64,000 bases of DNA from Fennellomyces sp. T-0311 (GCA_025266875.1 JALLLT010000009.1:310001-374000), one strand, 5' to 3'. Numbered from the stretch's first letter, positions 24,351-37,244 are shown. A program made the numbers and translations. The notes: generated by a model from the letters alone, not told the origin.

Positions 24351-25394
24351 TTAACAAGCTGGCTTGGGATCAAGACCCTGTTTAACCTTTCCGTCCTTAT
24401 CCAAAATGCCGAAGGAGCCTTCGACATCGCCACGTTGTGCTTCTTCAATGGCAGAGAAGTAAAGCATATCAACTCCTTTCTGCTTGGTCTTGCACAGGAC
24501 TTGCTGCATGTACCTTAAGTAACGGTGTTAGCATCAGTACTACTCCCGATAAAAGGCACCCGCGCGGCTAACAAACATACTTGTTCTGGTTCTCAATGGA
24601 TGGTACCGCTGCACCGAAGTTTGAGCCTGCTGATGGCCATCCAGTTTCGGCTATTTTAACATCCTTGCCACCAACAAGAGCCTTGATAGAGTCATAATGT
24701 TCCATGAGCTTCTCGGCAGCCTGGTCAATCGCGACGCCCTCCCAATATGGGAATGCATTCCTGAAAGTAAAATGAGAAAAGCTACGTAAAGTACGATGAA
24801 CATGTTACACATACATCATCACAAAGTCAAGCTCTTTAGCGACCTGTGGCGACAGAGTATTCCAAGTCTCAGCGTTGGTGACCTTGACACCCTTGGGTTC
24901 GACGAGTTCCTTGATTTCGCGGATCCAATTTATCAAAGTATTTTCATCTGTGTCCTTGCGATAGAGCACTTCAGAGCCGACGATGATTGCATCGACATTG
25001 CTTAAATCATGTTTGCTCATAATGTCCTTGAGAGTCTTCAACTCCAGATCAAATGTATCTTGTCGATCAAGCCACATACCAAGATACAACTTCATGCCAA
25101 GCGATTGTGTGGCTTCCAGTGCCAGGTTGGCTAGCAAGCACTTGGTTAGTATATGCCATATACTGCATTATGCATGATATATTTACCTTGGTCACAAACG
25201 TGCAATGTGTAAGTACGCACACGGTTTGTGTACTTCTGGGTAGCAGAGAAATCTTGCTTGATCTTGTCCAGCGTAGGGCACTCATTACTATTAACACCAT
25301 AGTCCAGACCGTAAAATACGTCTTCTGCATGCGCCATTTGAAGTGGCAGGCTTGCCAAAGTGATACCAAGCAAAGTATAAAGCAACGATTTCAT
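24351..25394 (-). CDS. Glycoside hydrolase family 17 beta-1,3-glucanase/glucanosyltransferase
   Basis: Secreted enzyme that cleaves or remodels beta-1,3-glucan in the cell wall. Residues 1-23 form a signal peptide (MKSLLYTLLGITLASLPLQMAHA). The barrel starts at FYGLDYGVNSNECPTLDKIKQDF. The proton-donor region reads AIIVGSEVLYR, and the nucleophile motif is AETGWPSAGSNFG. The C-terminal block ends in GILDKDGKVKQGLDPKPAC with no GPI signal. Four exons; introns at about 25140-25187, 24761-24814 and near 24515-24580. Family members with a GPI site (Bgl2/Scw types differ) would be longer, so a soluble, wall-bound enzyme is likely. Whether it hydrolyses or transfers cannot be told from sequence. 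Confidence 0.9.
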
Positions 25395-25433
25395 TATGAT
25401 TTACTACGGAGCTAAATGGGAGACAGTATGCTA

Positions 25434-25444
25434 CCTTTTTTATA
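25434..25444 (-). promoter_or_regulatory. TATA box of the GH17 gene
   Basis: Read on the minus strand the string is TTATAAAAAGG, about 40-50 bp upstream of the GH17 start codon. Confidence 0.5.
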
Positions 25445-26443
25445 ACAACTTTAATAGGTTTCTGCATGGCTTTCGAAATTGATACCAATTCCAAGGGTTT
25501 GACCTTTCTGCATCCTTACTGTTCTAGACTACTTCCGAGGATGTGAGACAGCCCAAAAAGAGTAATGAACAAGTTGAATGTGCTCTCTATGAACAGAAAT
25601 ATTGTATGACCATGATTAAAGGAGTGGTTAACTATTATATATGAATAGAAACATCCCGCTTGATATGGTGATAATGTTATAAAATATTGATAATTCTACA
25701 TCAGTATATAGCATTTGATGAAAGTGCACATGGATAAATTTAATTTAGACTCCAAGAACAGTAGGTGATATATCCCGAAAGACTACACGGGAGATCGTCT
25801 CGACATCTCATCACACTCCAATGATACACCTACTGGGAAGGTACGTGCATACTTTGAAAAGATCACAGTAACCATAATAGTGCTTGTTTTCCATTATCGA
25901 ACGACAAACGCTCCACCTTTGTTCTGATAGTATGTACTAACAAGCTGCAGCACAGGCCATTACGCTGTGGATTTTGCAACGGTATCTACTTCGGAGGAAA
26001 TTCGGAGCCATGTTGTTGGGTTCCAAGCTAAAATTCCTTTTTGACCACATGAAGGAAAACTAAAACTAGAATTCTGAAGTTCGGTAAGGCATGGTTTAAC
26101 GCATCATTCGACGCATTTGGGATAATACACTCGAGTGTGCACACTCCTGTCGTTCCGCTTCCTTAGCTCCTAGCAACATAAATGTGCAAAGCTGTAATTC
26201 GGCTCCCCCTGACCAGATATCTTAGCCACACACCCATCTTCTCTTTTATCAAAGACATATCCAATTGCCATGTGAACCATGTGTACGACAGTCAATAAAC
26301 ACTCAGTGTTCATAAAGAAATGAAAAGCCGTGAAAAAAATAAACCGATCAGGAACCAGGCCACAACAAGTATACCATAACTTTTAGAGTACGCATCCAAC
26401 AATGCAGTACAGTTTATTGGTAGTCGGTTTAGAATCGACCAGT
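25445..26443. other. Intergenic region without a supported gene
   Basis: About 1 kb between the 5' end of the GH17 gene and the 3' end of the eS21 gene. It is AT-rich, with no coding frame above 60 codons and no RNA gene that I can recognise. Confidence 0.5.
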
Positions 26444-26835
26444 TTATTTCTGGTAGGAGAAGACGTTCTTCAAGTCTATATGAAAATTAGAAAAAAAAAT
26501 TTAGTATTTAGAGCGCCAACAAACGAGCAGTAAAAAAAAAAACTTACAGCCGTCTTGGGTGGCCAAGCGGTTGAGGGAGTCATCAGACTCGGCCTCACGG
26601 CGAACGAAACCGCAGAAGGCGTAGGTGGAGTAGCTACCGGTGACACGACCCTCGGCGTTGACATCGCCAACGTTGATCTGGACCGACGCGTGGTCCTTGG
26701 CGGTAATGAGACGGTTGGTGGCCGAGCTAAATTGCCAATATCAATTCGCATTCAACATAAAAACACAATAGAGCAGTATACACACCACTTGCGGGGGATG
26801 TAGAGGTCAACGAGTTTGCCTTCAGAGTTCTCCAT
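26444..26835 (-). CDS. RPS21: 40S ribosomal protein S21 (eS21)
   Basis: Small-subunit ribosomal protein of about 86 residues in three exons. Exon 1 encodes [16 protein letters not shown] and the first two bases of a cysteine codon. Exon 2 restores [19 protein letters not shown] and continues through [21 protein letters not shown] and [14 protein letters not shown] 10-residue last exon ends [10 protein letters not shown]. All blocks match the eS21 family nearly perfectly. The start at 26835 gives the standard N-terminus. Introns early in ribosomal protein genes are common in fungi and often affect expression. Confidence 0.97.
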
Positions 26836-27588
26836 TGTAAAAACCGGAAAAGAGAGAGTTCAAAACAGAGCAATTCTTTGCTGATAAAAATTGCAGTCCA
26901 AGCCACACGGCAGGCTTTTTTCACCTTCACAGGCAAGTCCGCTTCTTACGATCCAATGGCAACTAGTAACCATAGCAACCGTTGAGTTGCCCGGCGATGG
27001 GTTCTTACCGATTAATCGTAGCTAAACCGCTTTAAATAAAGGCTTATCTAGAAGTAGCGAGTTACCATCTCGAAATATATTACAAGAAGTAGCATATAGT
27101 AAAGAGACTACGCTTTATTGTATCGTTCATGCTATTACTGTTGGCAACAAAATGTGATCCTGAGCGTCAAACTGGACGATCGATGGACGCTCTTTGAACT
27201 GTTATGGTACCTCTACCTCGAGGATGCGCCATCTTAATCTATAGAGTTTGTTTATTTTGCGACATTAATTTCCAAGCGATATGAACGGAAACGTGCCTCA
27301 TGAGAGTATAGACAGATTTAACAAGCCAAACACTCTGCAGCCAGTAGCATACTGTGGATCCAGTTGCAGAGGTTTGATCACGCCTATGATTAAGCAGCGT
27401 GCACAATAACTACTCCGCAAGCTAAGCGCTCGCCCCTGCTTGGTTCTTCGAGTGGCTCTCACTTTATGCCTGAGTGTGTTCTTCCGACCTTCTCCCTGTT
27501 TCTTAAATTCGAAACCATTGACAAAGATAACTGACTGCCTGTTTCTTCTCCCGATACTTATTGTGCGACCAGTTAGCAACGAAGAGGC
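26836..27588. other. Divergent intergenic region between RPS21 and myotubularin genes
   Basis: About 750 bp that should contain both divergent promoters. A 100-codon minus-strand frame (27298-27600) overlaps the myotubularin start and shows no motif. A poly-pyrimidine-rich stretch lies just upstream of RPS21. Nothing else is seen. Confidence 0.4.
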
Positions 27589-29665
27589 ATGATGCATCAA
27601 AGCAGAATTGATCTGCTCAAGATTACACAGGTATTAAGAAATAGTCTAGCACTGTGCTGTTTTCTCGCTGCTGTGTATTGTGTGCACTGACCGCACCTAC
27701 GCTTTCGTAACCCATGTAGGTTCAAGATGTACTACTTGAGAAAGGCAATGAAGTGCACACGGGCACCGTGCACCTGACCGTACACAACTTAATATTCAAC
27801 TATCCCGAAGGAGAGATATGGGTAAATCATGTATTATAGGATAAAGGTGACAATACTCAGCTATGTATATCAGATACCTTATCCGATTATCCACACTGTG
27901 GAGCGGCGACCGGCTTCTTTACAAAGTGGACGACATCCTCTTTACATTCGCTGTCGAGATTTTCTTATTATCACCTTGTCGATGCTAAAGGAAGGCGAAG
28001 CGCAAGATGTCTTTGATAGTGTTCAGAAACTCACATGCATTAGTACGTACCCAACGTCCATGATCTATTGCACTTGTTTCTGAAGCCATCTGTTCGGGAA
28101 AAAGGTTCTACGGATCAATTATACGCATACAGCTACCAGCCCCAGCCCCCATTTACTGCGACAAACGGCTGGAAAATATACGATCCATTGAAGGAGTATG
28201 AAAGAATGGGTGTGGGCACGAAGAATGACAACTGGCGTTTTACGACTATCAACCGTGATTATACGGTAAGTAGTGAACAGCTGCTTTGGAACCGTAAGCT
28301 GATGTTTCTAGGAAAGTACTCTCCAACTTATCCGCGTACCTTGGTCGTACCAACCAAAATAAGTGACAACGTGCTGAATTACGCTGCAAAGTACCGAAGC
28401 AAAGGCAGAATACCGGTTTTATCGTATCTTCATTGGTACAACATGGTATGTCATACGCACATTTTTGTTGAACAATATCCAGCTAATAGTTACGGAAGGC
28501 CACCATTACTCGGAGCAGTCAGCCCATGGTTGGATTCAAGCAGGCACGATCCATTCAGGATGAAAAACTCATAGAAGCGACTTTTGCCTCCAACGTACCA
28601 ACAAGCCCAAGTGGTCAAGTTGTATATGGATCAACTGCAGCCAACTTGATTGTAGATGCACGACCGATGGCAAATGCTGTAGGCAATGTGGCACGCGGAG
28701 CAGGAACGGAAAACATGGAAAACTACCGAAATTGTAAAAAAACATACGTGGCCATCGATAATATCCATGTAATGCGGGATAGTCTGGCAAAGATGTGTGA
28801 AGGTATAAGTACTGAGAAACCATATATTAAACGCTATGCTAATGAGGCATGCGTAGCCATGCAAGGAGCAGATACCGGTGGGCAAGTTAATAGAGGAGGA
28901 CTACAGCGCTCGAACTGGTTAAAGCATATCGCAACAGTACTGGAGGGAACAGAAACAATCGTGAAGAATGTACATGTGTATAACTCGCACGTTCTGGTGC
29001 ACTGCTCGGACGGATGGGACCGCACGGCACAGCTCGTTTCTATCAGTGAGCTTTGTCTAGACCCGTATTATCGCACATTCGATGGATTTCAGGTGTTGAT
29101 CGAGAAGGAGTGGGTCTCTTTCGGACACAAATTCGCGGATCGGTGTGGCCACTTGTCCAATGAGAAGTACTTTGTGAACCTTGCGCACACCGGTAATGCA
29201 GCGACAAACACGATTAAAGATATGCAGAACAAGTTCTACAAATCAAATTATTATCAGCGAGAAACTAGCCCTGTATTCCATCAATTCCTGGACTGCGTAT
29301 ACCAATTACTGCGCCAATGGCCCACCCGCTTCGAGTTTAACGAGAATATGCTGATTGATCTGCATTACCACGTTTATTCATGCCAGTTCGGAACGTTCTT
29401 GTTCAACTGCGAAGCTGAACGAACTCATTACTACCCGCAAGGCAAGACGTACAGCATCTGGGACTATTTCAACTCTTACAAGGAAAAATTTATCAACGAA
29501 ATGTACGATCCAAAGAAGGACCAGGATCTTGTAGATGATGGCGGTGTACTGTTCCCGGACACTCAGAACATCAAATATTGGTCTGGGCTATTCAATAGGC
29601 AGGAGGATGAGGTTAATGCACCAATAACCTATGGAATCTCCCATCCATTAGCGGAAGATGTATGA
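27589..29665 (+). CDS. YMR1: Myotubularin-type phosphoinositide 3-phosphatase
   Basis: Lipid phosphatase that removes the 3-phosphate from PI3P and PI(3,5)P2 on endosomal and vacuolar membranes. The N-terminal PH-GRAM domain is seen as VQDVLLEKGNEVHTGTVHLT and EIWIPYPIIHTVERRP. The phosphatase domain includes ITRSSQPMVGFKQARSIQDE. The catalytic CX5R loop is intact as HCSDGWDRTAQL, so this is an active form rather than a dead one. It continues with EKEWVSFGHKFADRCGH and SPVFHQFLDCVYQLLRQWP. Exons 1-5 are small; joints near 27630/27721, 27821/27874, 28036/28107 and 28265/28318 all keep frame. An intron at about 28444-28497 precedes the long last exon. No C-terminal FYVE domain is present. Start: two ATGs at 27589 and 27592. 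Confidence 0.93.
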
Positions 29666-30052
29666 TGGCCGTCTGACATGTAGTTCTACTAAATCTGATT
29701 TTGCACGATCGCTTTTTTTAAAGTTTTTTTGATGCCGAAGATTTTTTTTGGCAAAATTTGTAACTGAATCTACTACCCATAATCGAAGGGGTATTTGTTG
29801 GATGATTACGGTGGTATGACAACATGGGTTCATGCCATGGGTAACAAGGTCACGAAGTCCATTAAAACATCCATGACATGCTTGTCTACACCACCCCAAC
29901 TATTTTCTGGCAGCCAAGCAAACATGAGACGCAATCCCCCAATCCTGCTGCAGAAAGCGTGAGAAAGAACATTTGTCAATACTTTTACCAAAAAATTTAC
30001 ACAGCATTCTTATGCATCGTGATAATTATTATATTTCCGTCTTTGTAGTTAT

Positions 30053-30538
30053 TTATCGTACACGCCGATCCTTCTCTTCAAAATACGTATGGCTATTGCC
30101 TGGAGGATAAAGGATGTGGTACTTGTACAGATATACGGGGATCTCTGGCTGTGGCACGAGATCACACACCCCCACCACTCCGACTATTTATATGGATGCA
30201 TTTTCGTCAATATTAAATAACTATAGTGGTCAATGATTGTGATTCGCACTTGCCTAACGTCCTTCAATCCTATTCCACCATTACGCTCTCTCCAGTCGTC
30301 CCGAATGCGTTGCAAGTTTTCCGCGTCCTCAGTTGTTTCCCCAGCCGATACAAATTGAATTGGGTGCTGCGATGGACGATATCGGAACTTACGAATGGAA
30401 TATGCCGTGCCTGCTGCCAAAAACGTGAGGGCGCCAGCCCTATACACAATAAATCAGAGATTATACGAGAAGGACTGTGAAGCGTATGTCGTACCAATAC
30501 AGGGTTCCTTTTTTTGCTGAGATCACAGAACGCGACAT
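30053..30538 (-). CDS. Small predicted membrane protein, unknown function
   Basis: Exon 1 (ATG at 30536-30538) encodes MSRSVISAKKGTLYW. A short intron then leads to a hydrophobic helix (AGALTFLAAGTAYSIRKFRY) and a charged stretch, TTEDAENLQRIRDDWRERNGG. A further open stretch near 30053-30165 reads VPQPEIPVYLYKYHILYPPGNSH and ends EEKDRRVR. I join it as the last exon, although the donor and phase are uncertain. A different frame there is also open, so the C-terminus is tentative. One short N-terminal helix with a basic flank would suit a mitochondrial or ER tail. I do not recognise the family. Confidence 0.45.
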
Positions 30539-31722
30539 AATTATACAAAGAGGAAAAGGAAGATAATGCACCTAAAAACACACAAATGCTTACTGCCGCC
30601 TTCCTGCATCAAAGTCACAATTTTTTTTTACTTCCCCATATAAAGCAGCGAAAACCCCTGCGCCTCTCGTCATTAGCCACGTACCGTTCACTACAGCGTA
30701 CAAAATAGAGGACACATGGTTAGGCTTCAGCCGATTCTTTCTCAGTAATAATGGCCATCTTATCAGTGATAATAGCTCAGCACTATAAGTGATTATGTCA
30801 GATACATGGCGTGTCTATTTTAAGTGTCACTACCTCAATGTTTGTAATCAGATATGTAGGACTTATGTAAGTGGTCTGTTCTTGCCGTATCCTTTTGGCG
30901 TGTGAATTTGATAAATAATCACGTAACGGGATGCTGTAACATCAATCAAAAGTAAACGTATGTATGTACGAAGGGCCCAGTTGCGAATAAAATTTCACCA
31001 TAACCCTTCTCCTGCAAGAGCGTTTTAACATACAATGCCAGGGGTACGCGAATTTTTCACACACTCATCTATCTTAATAGCAACCAACCATGCATGATTG
31101 CCTAACAACGAACAGCAGTAGTAACGGAGAGAATATTTAACTACCTATGTATCCGGGTTCACCATTATTATTCATTGATGCCGCTAATATTGCCTAAAAC
31201 GTTACAGACCTCGCGACTTTTTTTAAACCAGTTGCCCACTTGTATCATATGTTTATAGCACGCGTATAGAATAGTTAGTTCTGTTGTTCTAGAAAAATGC
31301 GTTGCACAAAATGTAAAATTTTCATTATTGTCACAGGGCAAGCAAGCGTCAGGGCGAGACCATTAATAAAATGGCATTAGATATCAATTCTGTTGGGCTA
31401 AAAAAAAGAGCTGCACACGATGTGTTGTAATTGACATGTGGCTGAATGGGAAAGTAAACACTTCAATCCCAAACATAATACTTCCGCATATCGTGAAAGT
31501 AGTATCCCACGCAGAGATCGGTGTATAGTGGCGCTGACCCAGGTCACGACTTGGGTGCTAATGCAAGTTAACCGGGGCTTTAGGTGGCTACAATGACGTA
31601 TAAAACTAAACTTTATTGCATATAGGAGTGTTGTTGGTATCTACAATGTTTCAAAATATATATAAGCGGGTATGACGACGTCGTGCGCAATGCTTTTGTG
31701 TACGATGTAAAACACGGGGCAA
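30539..31722. other. Intergenic region without a supported gene
   Basis: About 1.2 kb, AT-rich and closed by stops in every frame. It separates the 5' end of the small membrane protein gene from the 3' end of the amino-acid transporter gene. No repeat or RNA gene was recognised. Confidence 0.5.
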
Positions 31723-33248
31723 TCAATTGAATGCCTTGAAGGCAGTAAAAGTCATGACTATGGAACCGAAACCAAGGAGAATCACGCTGCTGATATCGAG
31801 CCACCATTTTGGTTTAGGTACCACGATACTGTCATCCTTGTGCAATAACGGGCGACTTTCTAGCTCACTCAATGTCTTGCCTCTGTTCCATGGTAACCAA
31901 TTTGGATGGAATGCGCCGATATAAGCCAGTGCCGGCATAATGTATGCAAGATAGGAAGATGCAAGTCCTCCAACAATAGAGTAAACTTTTCCCAGGGACC
32001 GGACTGTGATACCAAAGAGCAAGAAAACGACGAATAGTACAATGGTAACGCCATAATGCTGCAGCGTGGTTGGTTGTCGCTCCGCAGTCTCAAATCCAAG
32101 AGATTTTTGGACAGAATCTCGTGCAGGATAGAAGGCCATACTATGACAAGACGGGTAAGAAACGCATGTCAATTACTTTTTCGGTTACTCACGGAACTGT
32201 CAGCACCATAGATAATCCCAGTGCCAATCTGCCGACATTAATCACGTTGTCATCATCCGGGAAATTGGCGAAGATATTCGACTTGACGTCCACACCGAAG
32301 CTCAAGTAACCGATGATGGCGAATAAGATTGAGATCGACCAGCTTATAAACGTAGAAAGACCGGAAGTGCATCCCCATGCAGTCGATGATTGATTGCGTT
32401 GCGACAGGTAGTTATTGAAAGACACCTGTGAGCACACTAATGCGAAGGACATAATCCCTACAGCTGAGACGGGGTCTGTGCCCCACATACTCAAAGGTGC
32501 TTCGTGTACTTTCGAGTAAGCGGGTGCTCGGATCAAGACGCTGATGATCATAACCGGGAGCAACATGACTGAAACCGTCGACCAAGAAGCCAATGCACCG
32601 ATGGATCGAGGCAGGTTAAGCGGGAAAATCTAAGAGTACAAACATATTAGTTCAATAAGTTGCTATAGTATTAGTATGTTTAAAAGCATACCACAAACAC
32701 GCCTATCACGGCGGTCACAAGCTCACGATCAGAGAGAAAGGAATATTTGTCAGGCAGGTACAACTTTAGAAGCACAGGGATAGTGTCCGCCACCACTACG
32801 TAAATTTCAAAACATCAACATTCTCCTGACGCTAATCCTGCTTTGAACACAGAAGAAAATGGAACTTACAAATAAAGTAACTGATGCAGCTGCCAGCCGT
32901 CTGTATAAACAACATCAGGTTCAATGCGTGAAATCCAAATCGACCCATGACGTGCTCGCCAATCGCTGCAAACTTGTAAACACCAACACGTTGTCCAGCC
33001 AATATCAGACCATAAATTGAAGCGAAAGTCAGGAGACCAACGAGTACTGAGAGGAGGATTCCATTGATAAATCCAGCGAGAAGCAAAGCAAGCGGCAAGC
33101 CTATTACTCCCGCTCCGACGGTTGCGTTTACCATATTGAACGATACTTCGATGACACTTCGGGTACCATATCCAGGCTGATCGGATTGCAATAGATCTAG
33201 ATCTTCCTGTGATATAGAAATGTAGGTAGTAGATGTTTGTGGAGGCAT
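31723..33248 (-). CDS. Amino acid/auxin permease family transporter (Avt/SLC38 type)
   Basis: Proton-coupled amino-acid transporter, probably of the vacuolar membrane. After a hydrophilic N-terminus with QEDLDLLQ, helix 1 reads EVSFNMVNATVGAGVIGLPLAL, the diagnostic AAAP entry motif with the unwound GAGVIGLP. Further blocks are VVADTIPVLLKLYLP, VIFPLNLPRSIGALASWS, WGTDPVSAVGIMSFALVCSQV, and IGYLSFGVDVKSNIFANFPDDD. The last exon carries three further helices, ending FTAFKAFN. Four exons; joints near 32870/32795, 32690/32631 and 32189/32140 keep frame. Yeast Avt5-7 and animal SLC38 proteins share this layout. The direction of transport (into or out of the vacuole) cannot be decided from sequence. 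Confidence 0.9.
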
Positions 33249-33674
33249 AGCTAGGAGAGTATTACGAGGAAAAATGAAAAGAAAAGGGCGGAAGAAATTC
33301 TGCTACTTAAATGTTATCGGAGAACGTCGCGCCATAAACGGAAATATTCCTTTCGGGAGATCACGTTCATCTGGTTCGCTAGACACTTCCCAGATAGCAC
33401 CAATCACAATAAGGCTTCATGATGCAAATGCTCCAAACCTCTCCCGAATTCATTTTATGCGCTCAGTCAATACAGCCAATAACAAATGTCGTACTTGCAT
33501 GAGTCAATGGAGCGGGCGATCAAATAGTGCACAAACGTCCTCCAAACTCCTCAAGGTTACAAGTCTTTTAGCGTAAACAAAATAAACTAAATTGCACTTC
33601 AAAACAATTGCCACAGGGGAAACCGTATTTTCTTCGTTTTATCTTTTATTTTCTTTTATACAAATCGCTCAAAT

Positions 33675-36077
33675 TCAAGATGAGCCTGGTGGTGGATGAA
33701 GGGGGTCATACGATGATAAAAATGAAGGTGGGGACGACGTAGTATTTGGTGATGATACATGTGACCCTTGCTGCTGTTGTTGTTGCTGTTGATATACATG
33801 CTGCATAAACGCAGCAACTTCGCTGCTATTGGGCAGAGGCTGTTGTTGCTGTTGCTGTTGCTGTTGCTGTCGGTGCCGTTGCTTTGTCATTGCATGGTAG
33901 TTAGCTGCAGACGCAATTAAAGGGAGTACTTCAGCCGGCAGACTGTTAAGCTGCAGCCCAATCGATTCAAGCACCGAGTATATAGCTGGGGGTAGACCTG
34001 CTTGGCTTGCCGCAGCTGCATCCCATTGCGGTGGTGACGGGGCCGGTTGTTGCTGAGGATATAAAACCTTCCCATGTGGATCAGTAGCGGCAGTGATCGT
34101 GGATGCCCATGTGAGAGAGTGATGAGGGAGCGAAGAGGAAGATGCGGCAGAATTGGCATCGGATGTGGTGGATGTAGCTGAATATGAGGATACCCGGCGC
34201 TTACGACGACTGTTGCTATTGTTGGTACCACCATTGTTACCATTGCTGAAAGGTTGTGCTCCCGGTGACACGCTCAATGGTCGTGCTGAATGCGGGGCCG
34301 GTGGTGGCCGATAGCTATTCGGTGCAATGTTGACTGCACCTGGTGTGCTGGTTACTGGACGTAAAGATGAGTCATCTGGAGGCGATGCAACAACAGCACG
34401 CTGTTTCGATTTACTCCTGGAGCCACCTGGGCCACCAGCAGCACTTGCACTACTGTTACGGTTCCGTTTCTTGATGATGTCGGTTTTGAGACTGAGGGGT
34501 CGTACCACTCCGTGAAGTTTGAGAAACAGGCCACAAGCATTACACAGTGGTTGCCCTTGAGGATTTCTCCGCCATAGAGGTGTTGTCACCGTTCCACAGT
34601 TGGTACACTTCGTCTTGCTCTGGCCCAGCTTTTGCTGATGCATCATAGACGTAGACGGTGTAGTCGCTGGTACATTGGTCGTCGGTTTTTCTGATGGCGC
34701 TGATTCTGTTGTGTCGCTGCTGCCAGCAGTTGCGACGCTTGGATCTTCGTCTCCTAAGGGTGAATGTGGTGGTGGGGTATTACCAGAAAGATGCATTCCT
34801 TGAAGACTTAATAGCCCACTTGCATCAAATGGATCTTTTTGGTGTGTCGATGATGCTGTTGAATGGGGTGAAGACGCGCGTTGATGTGGATGTGGTTGTT
34901 GGTTAGGATAGTACATCGATAAGAGGTCTTCAAAGCTCAGGCTGCCTGCGTTGAGTGGAGGCTGCTGTTGCTGCGGTGGGAATGGAACGTGGGGTGGATT
35001 TTCCGCTGTAGGAGTGGAAACAGCTGAGCCTGGTGAAGTCATATCTGAAAAATAATACGGCGGTGAGGCATTCGCCGGTGGAGTACTATATGGATTACTA
35101 TGTTGCTGATGGTGGAGCAGCGCTGTTTGAGCAGATAAGCTGGGTGCTGGGACAGATTGATGATAAAGCGGGTTCCCAATTACAGTCCGGTTTTGGTGGT
35201 TTGGATGTTGTGTAAACGGGAACGATGGGTTGAGTGACGGTACAGATTGGCTCAACTCGCGTGATCCGTACGGGGTGGCCATGGGTGCCTCGACCATAGA
35301 GTCCATGGCAAAGACATAGCCGCCACTGCTCGTGCTGTCGATGTGACGCTCGTCTGCAGCGGACAATCGTGGAGAATATTCGGCTCGACGCTTTGCGGGC
35401 TGCATACAAGACTTTAGCATTATACCATAGAAACAGTAACTATAGAAACATACAGTGCAATGATGAATATCTTCATTCGAGGAAGAAGCACGTGTGCTTC
35501 CAGACACCATCACGTTTCTTGGCTCGGGAGGTAATTCCAGATTCTCTCGCAAGAAGTCCATCATATAGGGTGGAGCCGAGGATGACAAAAGTGCAGTAGT
35601 ATCGTCTGCTGGTGGTGGGGATGCTCGCTGTTCTATGGCAATAGCAGCACTGGGCATAAACCCGTCCTGGTGTTGTTGGTATTCACGGGGCGTAATGCAG
35701 CGATCGTCGTCCTCGTCTATTGCCATGGCTTCTGCGGTGTACTCTGGCGATCCTGTACTGCTCTCTGCTGCTGTTGCTTCTGCCGCTGCTTTTTCTGCTT
35801 CAGCGTTTTTCTGCCTCAGCGTCATGGCCATCATGCGCCACGTTAGGTTTTCCATCCGTGCTCCGTTGGGCAAACTATCTTTTGCCTTGGTGTACATGCG
35901 CCACACCTTACTTGCGAGCGGATCTTTTTTTTGGGAGTCGTCTGATTGATCGCTGGCGTTATCGTCGACGTCGTCATGTCTAGTCTTCTGGGGAAATAAA
36001 GACTCAGAGAGAAGTCGGTCGGCAACGGCTTGGATTACTGGCGCTTTAGAGCGGGTACTATCCGTGCGAGGAGACAT
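33675..36077 (-). CDS. GATA-type zinc-finger transcription factor, AreA/Gat1-like
   Basis: Likely nitrogen-regulatory activator. The N-terminal conserved block reads [19 protein letters not shown] followed by [15 protein letters not shown], the motif known from AreA/NIT2/Gat1. One GATA finger follows in the second half: [19 protein letters not shown] then [13 protein letters not shown], spacing C-X2-C-X17-C-X2-C, with the basic tail [15 protein letters not shown]. Long Ser/Pro/Gln-rich disordered regions flank it, including two glutamine runs near the C-terminus encoded by CAA/CAG repeats (about 33770-33870). A 54-nt intron at 35400-35453 is in frame and free of stops. Splicing gives 782 residues; retention would give 800. 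A single finger fits AreA rather than two-finger siderophore GATA factors. Confidence 0.9.
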   Translation of the reverse strand: MSPRTDSTRSKAPVIQAVADRLLSESLFPQKTRHDDVDDNASDQSDDSQKKDPLASKVWRMYTKAKDSLPNGARMENLTWRMMAMTLRQKNAEAEKAAAEATAAESSTGSPEYTAEAMAIDEDDDRCITPREYQQHQDGFMPSAAIAIEQRASPPPADDTTALLSSSAPPYMMDFLRENLELPPEPRNVMVSGSTRASSSNEDIHHCTVCFYSYCFYGIMLKSCMQPAKRRAEYSPRLSAADERHIDSTSSGGYVFAMDSMVEAPMATPYGSRELSQSVPSLNPSFPFTQHPNHQNRTVIGNPLYHQSVPAPSLSAQTALLHHQQHSNPYSTPPANASPPYYFSDMTSPGSAVSTPTAENPPHVPFPPQQQQPPLNAGSLSFEDLLSMYYPNQQPHPHQRASSPHSTASSTHQKDPFDASGLLSLQGMHLSGNTPPPHSPLGDEDPSVATAGSSDTTESAPSEKPTTNVPATTPSTSMMHQQKLGQSKTKCTNCGTVTTPLWRRNPQGQPLCNACGLFLKLHGVVRPLSLKTDIIKKRNRNSSASAAGGPGGSRSKSKQRAVVASPPDDSSLRPVTSTPGAVNIAPNSYRPPPAPHSARPLSVSPGAQPFSNGNNGGTNNSNSRRKRRVSSYSATSTTSDANSAASSSSLPHHSLTWASTITAATDPHGKVLYPQQQPAPSPPQWDAAAASQAGLPPAIYSVLESIGLQLNSLPAEVLPLIASAANYHAMTKQRHRQQQQQQQQQQPLPNSSEVAAFMQHVYQQQQQQQQGSHVSSPNTTSSPPSFLSSYDPLHPPPGSS

Positions 36078-37189
36078 GATTGTTGTAGTGACGACAATAT
36101 ATTATAAGAGAAGTAGCTGTGCAGCTCGATACACATAAAATAGTAAAGGTATATATGAAATTAAGACGAGGCAGAACGTCTGCGTTGGATTTGCTGCTGC
36201 CTTCCGATTTGAATGGGGAGTAGCAAGTGGGGGAGAGCAGAAAAAGGGGGAAAAGAACGGCGGGTCGCAGCTGTATATATAATTAAATAATCTACTTTAA
36301 ACAACCGGAAGTCCCTTTTTACTTTAACAAAGTACAGTAAAAAAAAAACGCGCACTGCCCGCTCTTGGAACTTTTTTGCCGGGATCGCCTCTCATTTTGT
36401 ACACCGCAATTGCTCCTTTTGGTTCTGCCATGCTATGGTTCGTCGCATGTGACTGGTTCAAAGCCAGTTGACGATGGTAACACACTGCTTAAATTGACTG
36501 GAGATTAGGATAAAGTGATGATGTATTCTGCGGCATGTGTGGTCCATTTCCCCGTTCCCATGCCAGCTCATCGGGCGTTCCTGTATGCTGTGCATGATGT
36601 TTCTTATTGTTTCCTGGGCGGTCGATGGCCTGTTCTCCACTGCTTGCGCATAAAAACCAGTTGACAAAAAGCGAACCCGGATGCTCCCGACACCGCTCTT
36701 GCTACTCCTTCCAAAACTTTGTCTGTCGCTGCTTATCTTTAAAAAAAAAGAAAAAGCTCCCCTTCAAGATCTGCGGCGATAGGCGTCAACGCAAAAGAAA
36801 TGTACATGCGGAAAAATAGGGTGATCTTGAGGTACCCACACATATTTGTTTTTGATCTTGCAGTTTTTTTATCTTATATGAGTCTGATTAGATGGTCCAA
36901 TATTTTTATCGCTTTTGCGTTCCTCGTAATGCAGGACTCCACTTAAGGCGCTGTTTCAAACCCATCTGAAAGTGGAAACGTCGCGTGCACTGCGACACGG
37001 ATTGTGCAGCCCTGTTCGACTTGGCCAAGATGGATCATATTTTATACACCGTACGCTCTTGTTGATGTCAGAGAACGAAGCTTCTTACAAAGCACACCAC
37101 GTGAAACACTACTATCTTTTGCTGGATAAGATAATGGAAAATATATCTCGTCTTTTGTGTAGCAAACGTGAATTTCAGCGTACTTGACA
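36078..37189. other. Promoter region of the GATA gene and flank of the duplicated block
   Basis: About 1.1 kb. The part near 36078-36360 is the 5' side of the GATA gene, with pyrimidine-rich and TATATATAATT sequences. The rest shows only short frames (36458-36667 minus, 36972-37187 plus) without motifs. The left end of the tandem duplication begins at about 37190. Confidence 0.4.
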
Positions 37190-37244
37190 TCTGCCTGCCC
37201 GAAAACCCGGCAACAGCACAGAGAAAAATACCCTCTACTTTATT

